DNA from: Cantharellus purpuraceus | Taxonomy: Eukaryota > Basidiomycota > Agaricomycetes > Cantharellales > Hydnaceae | Assembly (NCBI GenBank): GCA_025174535.1 | Contig: JALBUN010000045.1 | Coordinates: 372,001 to 436,000 of the forward strand | DNA length: 64,000 nucleotides | Reading direction: 5' to 3' | In this document: piece by piece, positions 1 to 11,268 of the stretch | Layout: each line of letters opens with the position of its first letter | Numbering within the stretch: position 1 is the stretch's first letter | Program-made: the position numbers and the translations under genes | The notes under the pieces: generated by a model | Seen by the model: only the letters and a program-made list of their open reading frames with translations | The model's database searches: none | What the model was told of the DNA's origin: nothing

Positions 1-1934
1 CACCACTGTCAGAATTGCACCGCTCTGCTCGCACTTGCATAGCCCCTATCTGAGACAATCTCTCCAATGGCAAAGCTGACCACAATACGCATTGTCTGTG
101 CCATAGTTGCATGGAACAACTGGGAGATTGAACAAACAGATGTGGATGGAGCATACCTCAATGCCCCACTCAAGGAGATGATATATATGTGACAGCCAAG
201 AGGCTACAAGATCCCCGGCGAAGAGAGCACAAGGTCTGCCTGTTATGATGCACGATCTACAGTCTAAAGCAAGCAGGAAGAGAGTGGTATGAGCTATTAA
301 CTGGCATCATGTATGAACTAGGGTTCTCACAATGCAAAGTTGAGCACGCCGTGTTCTTGAAACATACCTCCTCAGACAGCATCATTGTCACAGCGGACGT
401 AGATGACCTCATAATGGCCAGAAGCAGCAGACTGGCGATCCAGGAATTCAAGGATCAGCTGCGTTCAAAGTTCAAGATAAAGGACTTAGGCAACTTATGA
501 TGGCTACTGGGGATCAAGATCGAACAGGACTGCCACGCACACACAATATCTTTCTTGCAGAAAGCCTACATCATGAAAGTGCTAGAGAGATTTGGAATGG
601 AGAACATGAGATCACTAACATTGCCACTCAACCCACACAGCAAGTTGAGCTTGGGTCAGTGCCCATCCATGCCACAAGAGCATGAAGACATGCAAGGGGT
701 ACCATGTTGTTCTAGCTGCCAGACTTCTGGGGAGAAGGGAGAGGAGAGGGGGATTAGAGGGGAAAGGGGAGGAACAGGAGCATATAGGAGGCTCAGGAGG
801 TTTTGAGGGACAAAGGGGGTAAAGGAGGGCGGTTACAGGAATGGAATAGGGAACAGGAGAAACCCCTGTGAGTTCCAGAACTTCTTGGACATTATTTCGC
901 TTTTATTTTCATCATTTCATCATCATGGACACTTCCCCCCATCATCATCTCATCATCCATCCCATCATTGACTCAGGACATTTACGAATGACTTCACTCG
1001 TTCATAGGACTTAGTATCATATATCAATCACATCTGTAATGCACTTGAATTGACAGAGCAATTATCTCTCACTTGTTCTGTCTGTGTGTCTGAATCTATT
1101 TGTATCTGGAATATCTCCAGAAGGAACGCGTGTTTCTATTAGCTTTTGCATATTCTATTAGAATATTGCATATCCAACTTGAATCTCGAATTACGAAGCC
1201 ATACAATCACTGGCTATTTTTTATTAAGCATTTACTCTCGTTCGAGTCATCTGCTCCTCATCCCTGCTCAAATTGTCAATATCTAGACGAAGACTACACC
1301 AAATCCCATCAAACTTCATACGAGGATACTCCCAAGATATATCTCAAATTCGACTGCGCATACATCGTGTTCCCACCACTGCTCCATTTTCTATTCGACT
1401 TCTGCTTGTCACTACACCCCAGCAAGACAATTATTTACATTATTCAAATAACATACCGTACCAAGAAGCCATTGGGTCCCTAATGTATGCAGCATTAGGA
1501 ACGTGTCCCGACATTGCGTTCGCGGTGATGCACCTGTCCCAATTCATGCAAAACCCAGGGAGACCGCATTGGGAGTTAGTCAAAAGAGTCCTCCGATACC
1601 TGAAAGCGACAGCTGAATACAAGCTGGTGATCGGTGGAAAAGGTCACTTTACCTGGGCAAAACCGGAGCTGCAAGGATGAAACAGCCTTGAGGGTTTCAC
1701 CGACACAGATGGGAGTACACAGGAGCACTGGCATGCAATCTCAGGATATGTATTCTCAATCAACAGTGGCACTGTGTCCTGGAGTTCAAAGAAGCAGTCA
1801 ATTGTCACATTGTCTACCACCAAAGCGGAATATGTGGCCTCTATGCACACTGCGAAGGAAGCCCTATGGATCCAGATGTTCCTATCCGACATCATGCATC
1901 TGCTCAAATAACCAACCACAATGTACTGTGACAG
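1..1934 (+). mobile_element. Ty1/Copia reverse transcriptase-RNase H remnant
   Basis: The + strand encodes decayed Copia pol. From about 60 the text reads as the RT N-terminus (DVDGAYLNAPL). The catalytic box survives as DVDDL near 400, where the usual residue before VDD is aromatic. RNase H motifs follow at 1459-1680 (GSLMYAALGTCPDIAFAV) and 1735-1910 (LSTTKAEYVA). In-frame stops (for example TGA near 190 and near 498) and a nested LTR (705-1453) interrupt it. It ends at 1934 inside the conserved TMYCD motif, where the chromovirus inserted. The 5' part lies outside the window. I do not find the rest of the Copia element after 9277. It is a dead, partial copy. Confidence 0.85.
705..1453. mobile_element. 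solo LTR nested in the Copia remnant
   Basis: A 749-bp segment starts TGTTGTTC and ends AATAACA. It is flanked by near-identical 5-bp target duplications, TACCA (700-704) and TACCG (1454-1458). Removing the segment plus one TACC[A/G] restores Copia reading across the junction (MQGV-PYQEAIGSLM). That shows both that it is an insertion and where it ends. No coding sequence is recognised inside. TG..CA ends with a 5-bp duplication fit an LTR left by recombination. The family is unknown, and it differs from the LTR at 1935-2450. Confidence 0.75.
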
Positions 1935-2450
1935 TGTTACGCACTAGGTCCGATTTGGGGTCAGAGATTGGATCGGAGGTTGGGTCAGAGTTGGAGTACA
2001 TCGTGGGGGTCGGAACGGACTTGGCTTCAGCTTATGTGCTGCGCCCTCACTAATACCGGTGTCCGAGATTTTGGGGATGGAGTACGACTTAGAGAGTTAG
2101 GATCGGACTTAGGAGCTAGGCATGATTCAATATTCAAACTGGGGAATGAAGTCCCCAGTCGGGCAACTTAAATACATATTTGAAATCTAATAATAATTAC
2201 TCCGGTGATGGGTCTCCAAGGCCAACGGCCTTACGTGAGTATGTCTGAGTCCGACGGGGACGGATGTCCGGGTTCCTATGGTGATGCTGATGCATCAATC
2301 GGAACCGGAGACGGATGGGCGGAATCGGCGGTGACAATCGGACAGGTAAATGGAGACGTAGCGGTTTCCAAATGGAGTATAGATTTCATATGCGCGGGGA
2401 TCTGAGGGGATCAGACAGGGATCTGGGCATTAATGAATATAGTCATAACA
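1935..2450 (-). repeat. 3' LTR of the chromovirus
   Basis: This is a 516-bp LTR. On the minus strand it begins TGTTATGACTATATTC (at 2450) and ends GTGCGTAACA (at 1935), so it has TG..CA ends. Positions 1935-2041 match the 5' LTR remnant at 9172-9277. The opposite end (2165-2450) matches, in inverted orientation, the LTR fragment at 11269-11547, which confirms the outer boundary. A TATTTAA box (minus strand, 2168-2174) lies about 30 nt before a hairpin with CTGGGGA/TCCCCAG arms (2140-2159) and the CAGTTTGAATA sequence (2131-2141), a likely transcript start. Confidence 0.8.
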
Positions 2451-2550
2451 GTATCTCTCCATTTAAGGCCGAGCCCGAGGCCTCATGTCTGTGGATTGAA
2501 TAGGTGAGACAATTGGGCGCGGTCGGAGTTATACTGGGGGTCTGGAGACA

Positions 2551-2557
2551 TATAAAA
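2551..2557 (+). promoter_or_regulatory. TATA box for the antisense ORF
   Basis: TATAAAA lies about 35 nt before the ATG at 2590, outside the LTR. It suggests the antisense ORF had its own promoter. Position and sequence are the only evidence. Confidence 0.35.
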
Positions 2558-2589
2558 GGAGGGGCATGATTGAGGTCTTATCCTCAACA

Positions 2590-4286
2590 ATGTCAAACCC
2601 TTTGGCAAGCATGAGCGTGGCCGAGCTGGAGCAGTTGCTCCTGGCCCGACGGAAGAGCGGAAACAGAAAGAGGAGGAAGCAGAACGGAGACGGAAGGAGG
2701 AGGAGGAGGCAGAACGGAGATGGAAGGAGGAGGAGGAGGTGGAACGGAGACGGAAGGAGGAGGAGGCGGAACAGAGACAAAGGAGGAGGAGGAGCAGCGG
2801 CGGAAAGAGGCGGCGAAAACAGAACGGAGAAGGAAAGAGGAGGAAGCGAAAGTTGAGAGGGCCCGCATGGTGAAGGAACTTGCGGCAGCGATGGAGGCTG
2901 CAAGACTGAAAGAAGTGGAGGAGCAGGCGCATGAGTTAGAGGCCGCCATGGAGGTAGAGGAGGAGGTGACCGGGGCAGGGGGAACCAGCCACCCAGGAAG
3001 TCCAAGTGTGCCAATACAGCCAGGGACCCCGGAAGTGGCCATCATCTCCGTTACATGGACGGAGATGACTCGTTCGAGGACTGTCACTGTGGAGGACTCG
3101 CCGTTACATCCGCAGGCATGGCCCCTATTTGAGTTGGGGGCAGCTGAGGAAGATGATGCGGCGGAGACGGAGAGGGCAGAGGTGGAGGCGGATCCTGATG
3201 CCAATGTGGATCTTGGTGCAAATGCGGAGCCTGAGGTGGGCGTGGATGTTGGGACGGACGCGGAGCCGGATCCCACTTCGAATTCCTACGAGGAGATGGC
3301 TTGGGTAGCTGCAGTCGAGGCTTGCAAAAGAGCAGAGCTCTATGCCGCGACCACCAAGAAGAATCTCGATGTCATGGTCTTTTCATTGAAGGCCTACCCG
3401 AGTGCTGATACGGAGAAGCGAGAGGCGGACCGGAGGGTCATATGGTGCAAGGCAGAGAGTCGCGTGTTGGCGACCCGTAAGAAGGAGCTGCGTGTCGCGA
3501 GGTCGGCGATCCAGCTTCGCAAGTGCGAGATGGAGAAGGTGGCCACAGAACAGCAGGACAAGGAGGAGGAGAGGGAACGCTTGGAGGCCGCAGCGAGAAG
3601 GGGCAGACCACCCAAGGCTCTGGCTCCAACAGAGCCATTTGGTGGACCCGGCGTAACTTGCGACTTATGTCGTGATGCGGGTGTGGAGTGCGTGTGGCCT
3701 ACCGGCCCAACTCGCCGACTTCAGTCCTACAATCGTTGTCGGGGTTGGAAAGGAGGGTGTAGGATCAATGGGAAGTTCGATCCCTGGAGTCAGAGCATCA
3801 AGCCCCGACTAGTGGTACAAGGAGGGGCAGAGAAGGAATCAGAGGGTCATCCGACCAAAAAGAGGCGGACAGACGGGTGCTGTGGCAGCCAGGGGTAGCG
3901 GCGTCGGATCGGAAGGGGCGATGACCAGTGCAGGTATGGGGTGCGTTTCGGCGCCCAATAGCACTGTGGGCCAGCTTATCCGGCTGGTTAACCTGCAGTC
4001 GGAGCACCTTCGGCGGACGGAGGGGTTGTTAGTAGACTTGGTGAGGATGATGAAATGGAAGGAGGTTCTGGAGGGTCATCGGACAGCCGAGTTACGTCGG
4101 TTGCGGAAGTTCATGGCCCCATTGGACAAGGATTCAGACATGGGAGATGAGAAGGATTGGGTGTCGGATGTAGAGAGTGATGAGGAGTCGGAGACGGAGC
4201 CTGAGGTAGATAAGGGAAACGTGATGTATAAAATAAGAATGAAAATGATTATAAATTTCGGAATGGAGAAAAATGAGGCGGAGTGA
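2590..4286 (+). pseudogene. antisense ORF carried inside the chromovirus 3' region
   Basis: Between the chromodomain end and the 3' LTR, the strand opposite to gag-pol carries a long coding stretch. A TATAAAA box (2551-2557) precedes an ATG at 2590 (MSNPLASMSVAELEQLL). A purine-rich AGGAGG repeat (2650-2860) encodes a Lys/Glu/Arg coiled coil and contains frame changes. An open frame then runs 2720-3898, with acidic repeats and a Cys cluster CDLCRDAGVECVW..CRGWKGGC near 3657-3760 and a basic KKRR patch. After a stop at 3898 the C-terminus continues in another frame (to 4286) as a Leu-rich helix and acidic tail. The function is unknown. The layout suggests a nuclear or nucleic-acid-binding accessory protein of the element. 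Confidence 0.55.
2640..2860 (+). repeat. purine-rich AGGAGG/CGGAGACGGAAGG repeat
   Basis: An impure 33-nt-period GGAGGAGG-type repeat gives alternating Arg/Glu/Gly-rich translations in all three + frames. It probably expanded or contracted by slippage and explains the frame shifts in the antisense ORF. Confidence 0.7.
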
Positions 4287-4378
4287 TTCCTTCAGAGCTT
4301 TTGGGCAGGCATGCAATTTCCCTTGACTTGTAATAAAATGATGATGCAAAATAATAACATTAGCATTAGTAATTGAAC

Positions 4379-7300
4379 TTAAAGATTCGTAAGGGGGCCA
4401 GGTTTGTCTGGATAAGCGGAGTGAAAATCAGAGACGGATTCGGATGCATGATCGAGTTCAGATGCGGAGATCCATGAAGACTCTTCATTGGTGCCTTCGT
4501 ATCCAGTCCATTTGACCAAGTACTGGAGCTTGCACTTGTATTGACGGTCGATCTTTGAGTCCAGGATCTCAGAGATCTCATATTCATTGTCTCCTTCGAT
4601 GATGATCGGGGGAGGGGGAGGTTGTGTGCAACCGGGGATCTCGTTTGTAGTGGCAGGTTCGAGCATTGATATATGGAAGACCGGATGAACTGCTCAGAAG
4701 TGGTCTGGGAGGTGGAGGGTGAAAGACCTGCTGCCCACGCGAGCAATGACCTCATAAGGACCTAAGTATTTCTCGGAGAGTTTCTTCGATGGATGGGTGG
4801 TCCGGAAGTGTTTGGCCTTAATGAATACTTTGTCTCCAATTTGCAGGTCCAGAGCCGGAATGCAGCGTCAGTCTGCGGAGACTTGATATTGTTTCTGGGC
4901 ATCGGAGATGGTCTCTTGGAGATGTTGGTGTAGTTGATTGAGGTCGGTTACGAATTGGTGGGCTTTGGTGGAGGCAAGTTCTTTCTTGGGGTGGACGGAG
5001 ATGTTCGGATGGTAGCCTTTATTAGCAAAGAACAGAGAGATGCCAGTAGTCGCATTTGGAGCATTATTGTAGGCAAACTCTGCGATTGGAAGTAGATCAG
5101 CCCAGTTGTCTTGTTGATAGTTACAATAGATTCGGAGATATTGTTCCAGTGACTGATTCATTCGTTCCGTTTGTCCGTCTCCTTCAGGATGGTATCTGGA
5201 GGTGAAATGGAGCTTCATGTCGAGAGCCTTTCCTAATGTGCAGAAGAAGGAGGACACGAACTCTGAACCCCGATCGGACGTGACATGCGACGGGACTCTG
5301 TGTTTAGAGAATACGTGGAGAACAAACAATTCAGCTAGCGAGGCAGAGGTGATGGTGTCATGCGTTGGAATGAATAGTGACTGTTTGGTGAACCTGTCGA
5401 CAACCACGAGTATGGTGTCATATCCGAGCGATGGGGGGAGCTTCTCTATGAAATCCATGGAGATGGAGTTCCATGGTTGCTCCAGGATCGGAAGTTGCTT
5501 AAGCGTTCTGTAGGGTTTGTGCCTTTGCGATTTTGAGCGCATACACATGGTACAGGAGTTACAGTAGTGTTGAATGTATTCCCACATTTTTGGCCATACA
5601 TAGTCTCGTCGGATTAATCCTTGTGTGCAATTTTGCCTGAAGTGGCCAGAGATCGGGTGATCATGATAATACTGCAAAATTCGGAGTCGGAGGCCGTTGG
5701 TGTCAGGGATGTATATCCGGCCGTTGTGTCGGAGGTGCCCTTCAGTGTCAAGTGACCATTTCGGATCGGAAGGGTTGTCCAAGTGTTTAACCACAACGGG
5801 ATCAGATCAGAGTGATGAGCGGATGTCGGAGTGGAGTTGGTCGATGTCCATAATGGTGACAGCTCAGAGGGTGGGAGTCATGAGGGTGGATGCTCGTAGG
5901 GACGATGCCAGCTGCTCGTTAGTAAACACAGGACGAAAGTTGTGTGGGTTTACAGTGGCATAGTCGCTACTCCCCTCTTTAGGGTAGATGTCCCAGCATC
6001 TAGTTAACGCGTCGGGCTTTGCTCCGAGTCGACCTGGACGGAAACGGATAATGAGATTGAACTGAGATAGGTATTCGGACCATCGGACCTGTCTCCAGGT
6101 GAGCAGTTTCATTGTGGAGAAGTATTCCAAGTTCTTGTGGTCAGTTATGACGTCCACCGGATCGGAGGGACCTTCAAGGTAGTGTCTCCATATCCGGAAG
6201 GCTTCATATATGGCAAGGAGCTCTTTGTCATGGACGTCATAGTTCAGTTTGGGGGGCGTAAATGTATGCGAGTGAAAAGCGATTGGGTGGACTTGTCCGT
6301 CGTCCGGAGAGATGATGGACAGGATCGCGGCAAGTGCATAGTCAGAGGTGTCAGTCTCTAATAGGATGGGAACGTCTGGAACCCAATGAGTCAGTATCGG
6401 AGCAGAAGTAAAGGCCTTTTTCAAGGTCTCAAAACTCTGTCTACATTCGTCAGTGAAATTCCATTGGATACCCTTCCTAGTGAGTCAGGTGAGCGGAACA
6501 GTGATATCGGAGTAGCCATGAATAAAGCGGCGGTAGAAGTTGGCAAACCCGAGGAAGGACTGTACATCCTTGACTTTCCGGGGTTCTGGCCATTCCTGTA
6601 TGGCTTTGATTTTGTCATCGGACATTGTTAATCCTGCCAGGGAGAGGATATAGCCTAGGTATTCGACCGAGTCAGAGTGGAATTCACATTTGTCAGTGCA
6701 GGCGAAGAGGCCATGTTTTCGGAGATGTCGGAGTACCTCTTGGACATGTGTCCAATGTTCTTCTTCATTGTCCGAATATACCAGAATGTCGTCTAAGTAA
6801 ACAAGGATGGTCACATCAAGGAGGTCGGCGAAGGCATCATTCATGAACCTCTGGAAGGCAGCCGGAGCATTGGTTAGTCCGAAGGGCATGATGCACCACT
6901 CGAAAGATCCATATTGTGTGCGGAAGGTCGTTTTCCATTTGTCACCTTCTTGGATACAGACTAGATGGTAGGCATGTCGGAGATCTATTTTGGAGTAGAT
7001 CTTAGCCTTTTGAGGACTCTCGAGTAGGTCCGTGGTGTGGGGTATCAGGTATCGGTCTTTCTTGGTGATCTTGTTGAGCCCACGCATAGACGGAGTGATC
7101 CATCCTTTTTGTGGACAAATAGGACCGGAGCTCCATGAGGAGATAGGGATGGGCGGATAAAGCCTGTGGCCAAGTTCTCGTCTATGAATGTTCAGAGAGC
7201 CAGTAGCTCTTTTTGTGATAGCGAGTAGATAGGGCCAAGCAGAGGGGTGGAGTTGTCATCCAGTTCGATCTTGAGATCATATGGTCGGTGTTCTGCTAGG

Positions 7301-8097
7301 GAGTCGGCTTTAGACTTGCTGAACACGTCGGCGAACTCATGATACTCCTTGGGAACCATAGAGAGGTCCGGTGGAGTGGATCGGGCAGAATGAGCGGCGA
7401 GGAATATCAGATCAGAGAGGTGGACCTGGAATGTGTGAGAACTGTCCAGCTTGCTTAGTCTGGTGAAGACCATAGCGTCCACCATTGATATGAACGGAGG
7501 GGTAGACAGAGTATCTATCGGAGCAGAGTCAGCGGAGGCGGAAGATAATTTTGCACCTATAGTTGCTGGTGATGTCGGGGATGACACAGCCTGTGCTGGA
7601 GAACGGAATGTGATATGGCCCAATGCCCAGTCAATCAACGGATTGTAGCGGGTGAGCCAGTTATGTCCGAGAACCACAGAACAGCTGGAGTCAAGCAGAG
7701 TAACATAGAATGTAAGGGTCTGGATTTCTCCGACAGAAAAACAGATAGACAGATCTATAGCTTGTGAAATAACAGCATTAGTAGTGCCATCAAATAATCG
7801 GAGTGGTATCGGAGTTATGGTGTATGTATGGAGTTTATGTAAATCAGAAAAAGAGGAATCGAGGAAACAGTGAGTAGAACCGGAGTCAATTAATGCTTGA
7901 ATCGTGGTATCGGGAATGGAGTCGGAGTGGAAAAGAGTGGATGCGTTCAGGTGGACCTCGTCTGTCATACAGGGAGTACCAACGCAGCCCTCAGCCTGTA
8001 TGGAGGCTATAGGACTGCTTACTATTTTTTTTGGTCCGTTGTGGCGTTGGCGGTGCGGCCCTTTGCCTTTGCTGCGGACGAGGTTGCCTTGTTGCAA
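4379..8097 (-). pseudogene. chromovirus pol: protease, RT, RNase H, integrase, chromodomain (broken)
   Basis: The domains lie in order on the minus strand. The retropepsin-like core ALIDSGSTHCFLD is near 7900. RT motifs run from about 7360 to 6485, including MPFGLTNAPAAFQ and the catalytic YLDD box. RNase H (LETDTSDYA..; ITDHKNLEYF) is at 6424-5990. The integrase at 5794-4868 has a zinc-binding region and a DDE core (MDFIEKLP.., TSDRGSEF, GDGQTERMNQ). The chromodomain (YLVKWTGYE, ESSWI) is at about 4600-4430. The frame is interrupted between about 7190 and 7087, near 6485, near 5860 and between 4868 and 4666. In life it would copy RNA and integrate DNA, with the chromodomain steering it to modified histones. 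Confidence 0.9.
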
Positions 8098-9139
8098 TCC
8101 TTGGCTTGGTGACCAGGCTTTCCACAGAACAGACAGAGGTTGTTGTCCATGCAGCGCTGGCGTTCCTGCTGGGTAAGTTTCCCATCCTTCCCCAGCTTGG
8201 TGGAGAGGTCCGGAGTACTCTTGTGAGCTCCAGAGTTATTGCTGGTGCCAGAGTTGTTCTGACCAGAACCGGAAGCGGCAGCATTACCAGTGTTTGACTT
8301 CTGGCCTGAGTTGGCGGTGGCCCGCTTATCGGACCCCTTGTTGGACTTTGGGGTCTTGTCCAATGATTTGTCCGATTTGTTGTTGGCCAAATTTTCGCAG
8401 GAGACCTCAGATTGACATTCCCAATAACAGGCGTCGATGGATTGGGCGAGCTTGCAGAGGGTAGCCAAAGTATCTGGCTTACCAACACATGATATCTCAT
8501 CCTTGATGCGGGATGGGAGTCCAACGTAAAATTGGCGTCGGAGTGCGGTGTTGCCCCATTGGACTTTTGGAGCTAGCTGCTGGAAACTCACAATGTATTT
8601 TGCGATTTTGTGATTCTCCTTCATCCGAAGTCGATCGAGTTCGTTCTCGGCATCGGCCTCGGAGTTATAAGGACCAAAATTGGTCCGAAGTTTGGAGATG
8701 AAGTCAGAGTAGTCCTCTGACCATATTGGGTCATCAGAGTCATCCATGAGTGCTGGCTCAAAGTAGTCCAGTGCGGTGCCCTTGAGATAGGACATGGCGA
8801 AGGTGACCTTCGCCCGATTGGATGTGAATGCGTTGGGGCGGTCGCAGAAATTCAACCAGCATTGCACCAAGAACGGCTGGAGTTTGCGTGGATTGGAGCT
8901 CGAAATGGGTCGGGTTCTTGGACCTTGGTCCGGGACTTAGGGGCTTGTGGGTTACGGATGCTGCTAGCGAGCAGGGAGATGGCTTGCGCCAGATTTGGAG
9001 AGGGCAGGGTGTCGTCTTCTTCATTGACGGCCTCTATGTGGTCCGTCGGTTCCTCGACGACCTCGGGGATGGTGTCGATGCTGGGGGCAGGCACCTCGAC
9101 GATTCATGCGCGTTCGGAATTGGTGGTGGATCGTGGCAT
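8022..9139 (-). pseudogene. chromovirus gag, broken
   Basis: ATG at 9139 opens MPRSTTNSERA, then meets TGA, probably a decayed CGA Arg codon. Coding resumes with an acidic N-terminal region, then a frameshift near 8880 leads into the retrotransposon Gag domain (QCWLNFCDRPNAF..; GTALDYFEPAL; FYVGLPSRIKDEI). A Ser/Asn/Gly-rich linker precedes one CCHC zinc knuckle (CLFCGKPGHQAKDC) near 8130-8085 and the end at 8022. Gag would form the particle and bind RNA. The start lies only about 32 nt inside the LTR. At least two lesions make it a pseudogene. Confidence 0.85.
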
Positions 9140-9157
9140 TGGTAGGAGTGAGTATGG

Positions 9158-9168
9158 CAGTTCAAATA
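9158..9168 (-). other. predicted self-priming primer-binding site
   Basis: Three nucleotides inside the 5' LTR edge the minus strand reads TATTTGAACTG. It pairs along all 11 positions (two G-U wobbles) with CAGTTTGAATA in the 3' LTR (2131-2141), which sits about 30 nt after the LTR TATA-like box. Tf1/sushi-type elements prime reverse transcription from their own RNA 5' end by just such an 11-nt pairing. No TGG-type tRNA-complementary site is seen here. The assignment is inference from pairing and position. Confidence 0.5.
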
Positions 9169-9171
9169 TAC

Positions 9172-9277
9172 TGTTACGCACTAGGTCCGATTTGGGGTTG
9201 GAGATTGGATTGGAGGTTGGATCAGAGTTGGAGTACGTTGTGGGGGTCGGAACGGACTTGGCTTCAGCTTATGTGCT
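9172..9277 (-). repeat. 5' LTR remnant of the chromovirus
   Basis: About 106 bp are nearly identical to 1935-2041, with a few transitions such as G/T and C/T. Homology stops abruptly after the GTGCTG shared at 2041 and 9277. Only the inner (U5-like) end remains. The U3/R part, with its promoter, has been deleted or replaced by unrelated sequence. Confidence 0.8.
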
Positions 9278-9487
9278 GTGCTGATGAGCCAGGACGCATT
9301 GAGGACGTATATCGAACCACTCTGACAGTCCAACTCCACCAGCGTCTTTTCATATCAACTTTTAAATAGCGCCACAACTCCCTCTCCACCTCAGTCTCTA
9401 ATTCTAGCCATCGATTGTCACTCGTGTTTCATTGCCATCGATCATTATCAGCCTTCTATTCACACCGATCCTTTCATCATCATTCAC

Positions 9488-9922
9488 ATGGCTTCCCATT
9501 CTATTCCCCTCTCCAACATTGCTTCCAATAATATGTCACACTGGTCTCTGGACACAGAGGACTATCAAAAATATGCCAAGCTCCACAGGCATGTTAAGCC
9601 ACCTCCACGTGTCAAAATACTTCCAAAATTCTTTCAATGTCCAAGATCCCCACCATGTCTCTCTTATGCCATTGGCAATCCCATATTCTTTCACAATTCC
9701 ATTGAACCATATACATTCCTCGACATTTCGCCTCTATATCGTAACACGGATAGAAGAGTCGAACGTGAGGTAGAATTTCAGTCGCCATCGCTGACCTATC
9801 CTCCCACTTCAATCCGACTCAGGTTACATCGTGTCAGGCAAAGGGACCGAATACTCTTGGAACGGGATACCATATGGAGACAGATCACTAAGACAATAAG
9901 GAGTATTTGTTGTGGATGCTGA
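9488..9922 (+). CDS. hypothetical 144-aa protein near retroelement debris
   Basis: ATG at 9488 has a good context (CACATGG) and opens a 144-codon frame without introns. It is basic, with a PPPR segment and an Arg-rich C-terminal third ending CCGC. I recognise no domain. It lies just beyond the truncated 5' LTR, after about 200 bp of pyrimidine-rich sequence. It may be a small host gene, a piece of another retroelement, or chance. Confidence 0.3.
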   Translation: MASHSIPLSNIASNNMSHWSLDTEDYQKYAKLHRHVKPPPRVKILPKFFQCPRSPPCLSYAIGNPIFFHNSIEPYTFLDISPLYRNTDRRVEREVEFQSPSLTYPPTSIRLRLHRVRQRDRILLERDTIWRQITKTIRSICCGC

Positions 9923-11268
9923 CTGAAGTCCTCATGTGACTCAGGGTCAATTTACCTTCAGAGCCGTAGGGAAGATGGTATTGGTGGACATTTCTATTGT
10001 TCTTTTATATGACTCACCCCTGTTTCATCTTTTAATTCATTCATACACGACTTACTCATCCTTGTTCTATTTTTGGTTCTTTTATTACTCATCACCCCCT
10101 ATTCTTACAAAGATTACCCCTATCTGTTGTTTCATTTCTCCATGATTTCCCCATTAGTAGTTCAACTTCACACGCTTCATCAGCTGGCTTGATCAGCATT
10201 TCTTGCATCATATTGCATCATTTGCTCCTCATATTGTGTTGTTGTGCCCTGGGGATTTGTATATAAAAGGGCACTAGTTTTTGCCTTTGGAATAAATCAA
10301 CAAGTTTTCAGCCAACGCTCTAAAGTCAAAGTCCACGCTCTAAGTCTATGCTCTACACTCTACATCACAATCCATCATATCTACACTGAGGTAAAACACC
10401 TTGGTTCAACGATCAGATTTCCCTCTGCCACCGAGAGGTTGCTTCTCCTGAAACCAGCTTTTGCGTACCTCCCAACCGGGCTCCGCATTGTCATCCAGTC
10501 ACAGAGCACGATCAGCCATCGGGACTGACCTTTTGCTCCCATCCCCATCCAACCACAGAGCACTATCCCACTTCCCTGTTACTAAGTGCTACCTCTACCC
10601 CTTGACCTGATTGATCTTTGGAGTGCTGAACAACTGCGTTACATACCGTCTGTTTGCTAGGACCGTTGCACGCAGGCTTATAGGATCTATTCCTTAAGTG
10701 AACCGACACCATCTAATAGAGCTGGTGGACAAGGTGTGCCATAAACTTGATGAACAAGATCCACAATGTGAATGGGATGGAACCCAACGCATACAAGACG
10801 ACCCATTTTTGAAGGAGGTTCTCCCAGTTCTACGCAAGCACATATTCGAGTTGCTGGATGCCTCTTGGAGAAATGTCTAATGCAATCTTTTCACACTAGT
10901 ACTAGGTATGAGTCTATTCTCACGTCTGAGTTTGTACTGATGCCTCGAGCGACTAGTTCTTTCATTATATGCTCCGTAAATGCAAATACAGTCACCAATG
11001 GTCACCTGTTATTCAGATTTGAACAATAATAATCAGCATCATGACAAAAGTGAGATCAAAGCAAGTTTACACATGCCATATAGCCCCAATATTCCTCCAC
11101 ATTGCCTTACAATGGTATCCAATGCTTCACCAACCCTAAACTGCTCAACTAATTCCTGTTTCATCATTGCCATCTCACTGCTGACACTCTTCTGAGCCAG
11201 TCCAGAGCCTCAGACTTCCCTTCAGATTCAGATGGGTGGACAGTATCAGTGCCAGTAAGTTGTGGCTC
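9923..11268. other. no clear gene; LTR-like promoter sequence
   Basis: A TATATAAAA box (10260-10268) is followed by a C/T-rich stretch with repeated 'acgctctaa' words. Near 10390 the sequence reads GTAAAACA-CC-TTGGTTCAACG, which resembles an LTR end plus primer site. No gag follows. A 60-codon frame at 10698-10880 lacks an ATG and resembles nothing I know. This is probably old retroelement sequence. Confidence 0.35.

Larger units (their letters stand above)
1935..9277 (-). mobile_element. degenerate Ty3/Gypsy chromovirus
   Basis: Reading on the minus strand the order is remnant 5' LTR (9172-9277), PBS, gag, protease, RT, RNase H, integrase, chromodomain, an antisense ORF, then the 3' LTR (1935-2450). 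A C-terminal chromodomain places it among chromoviruses. It is inserted in Copia pol just after GACAG (1930-1934). The outer part of the 5' LTR and that flank are lost after 9277, so no second target duplication is visible. Stops and frameshifts in gag and pol make it non-autonomous. Confidence 0.9.

Noticed and set aside
2483..3276. minus-strand Ser/Pro/Leu-rich frames opposite the antisense ORF
   Set aside because: They are the complement of the AGGAGG purine repeat. Composition explains the openness.
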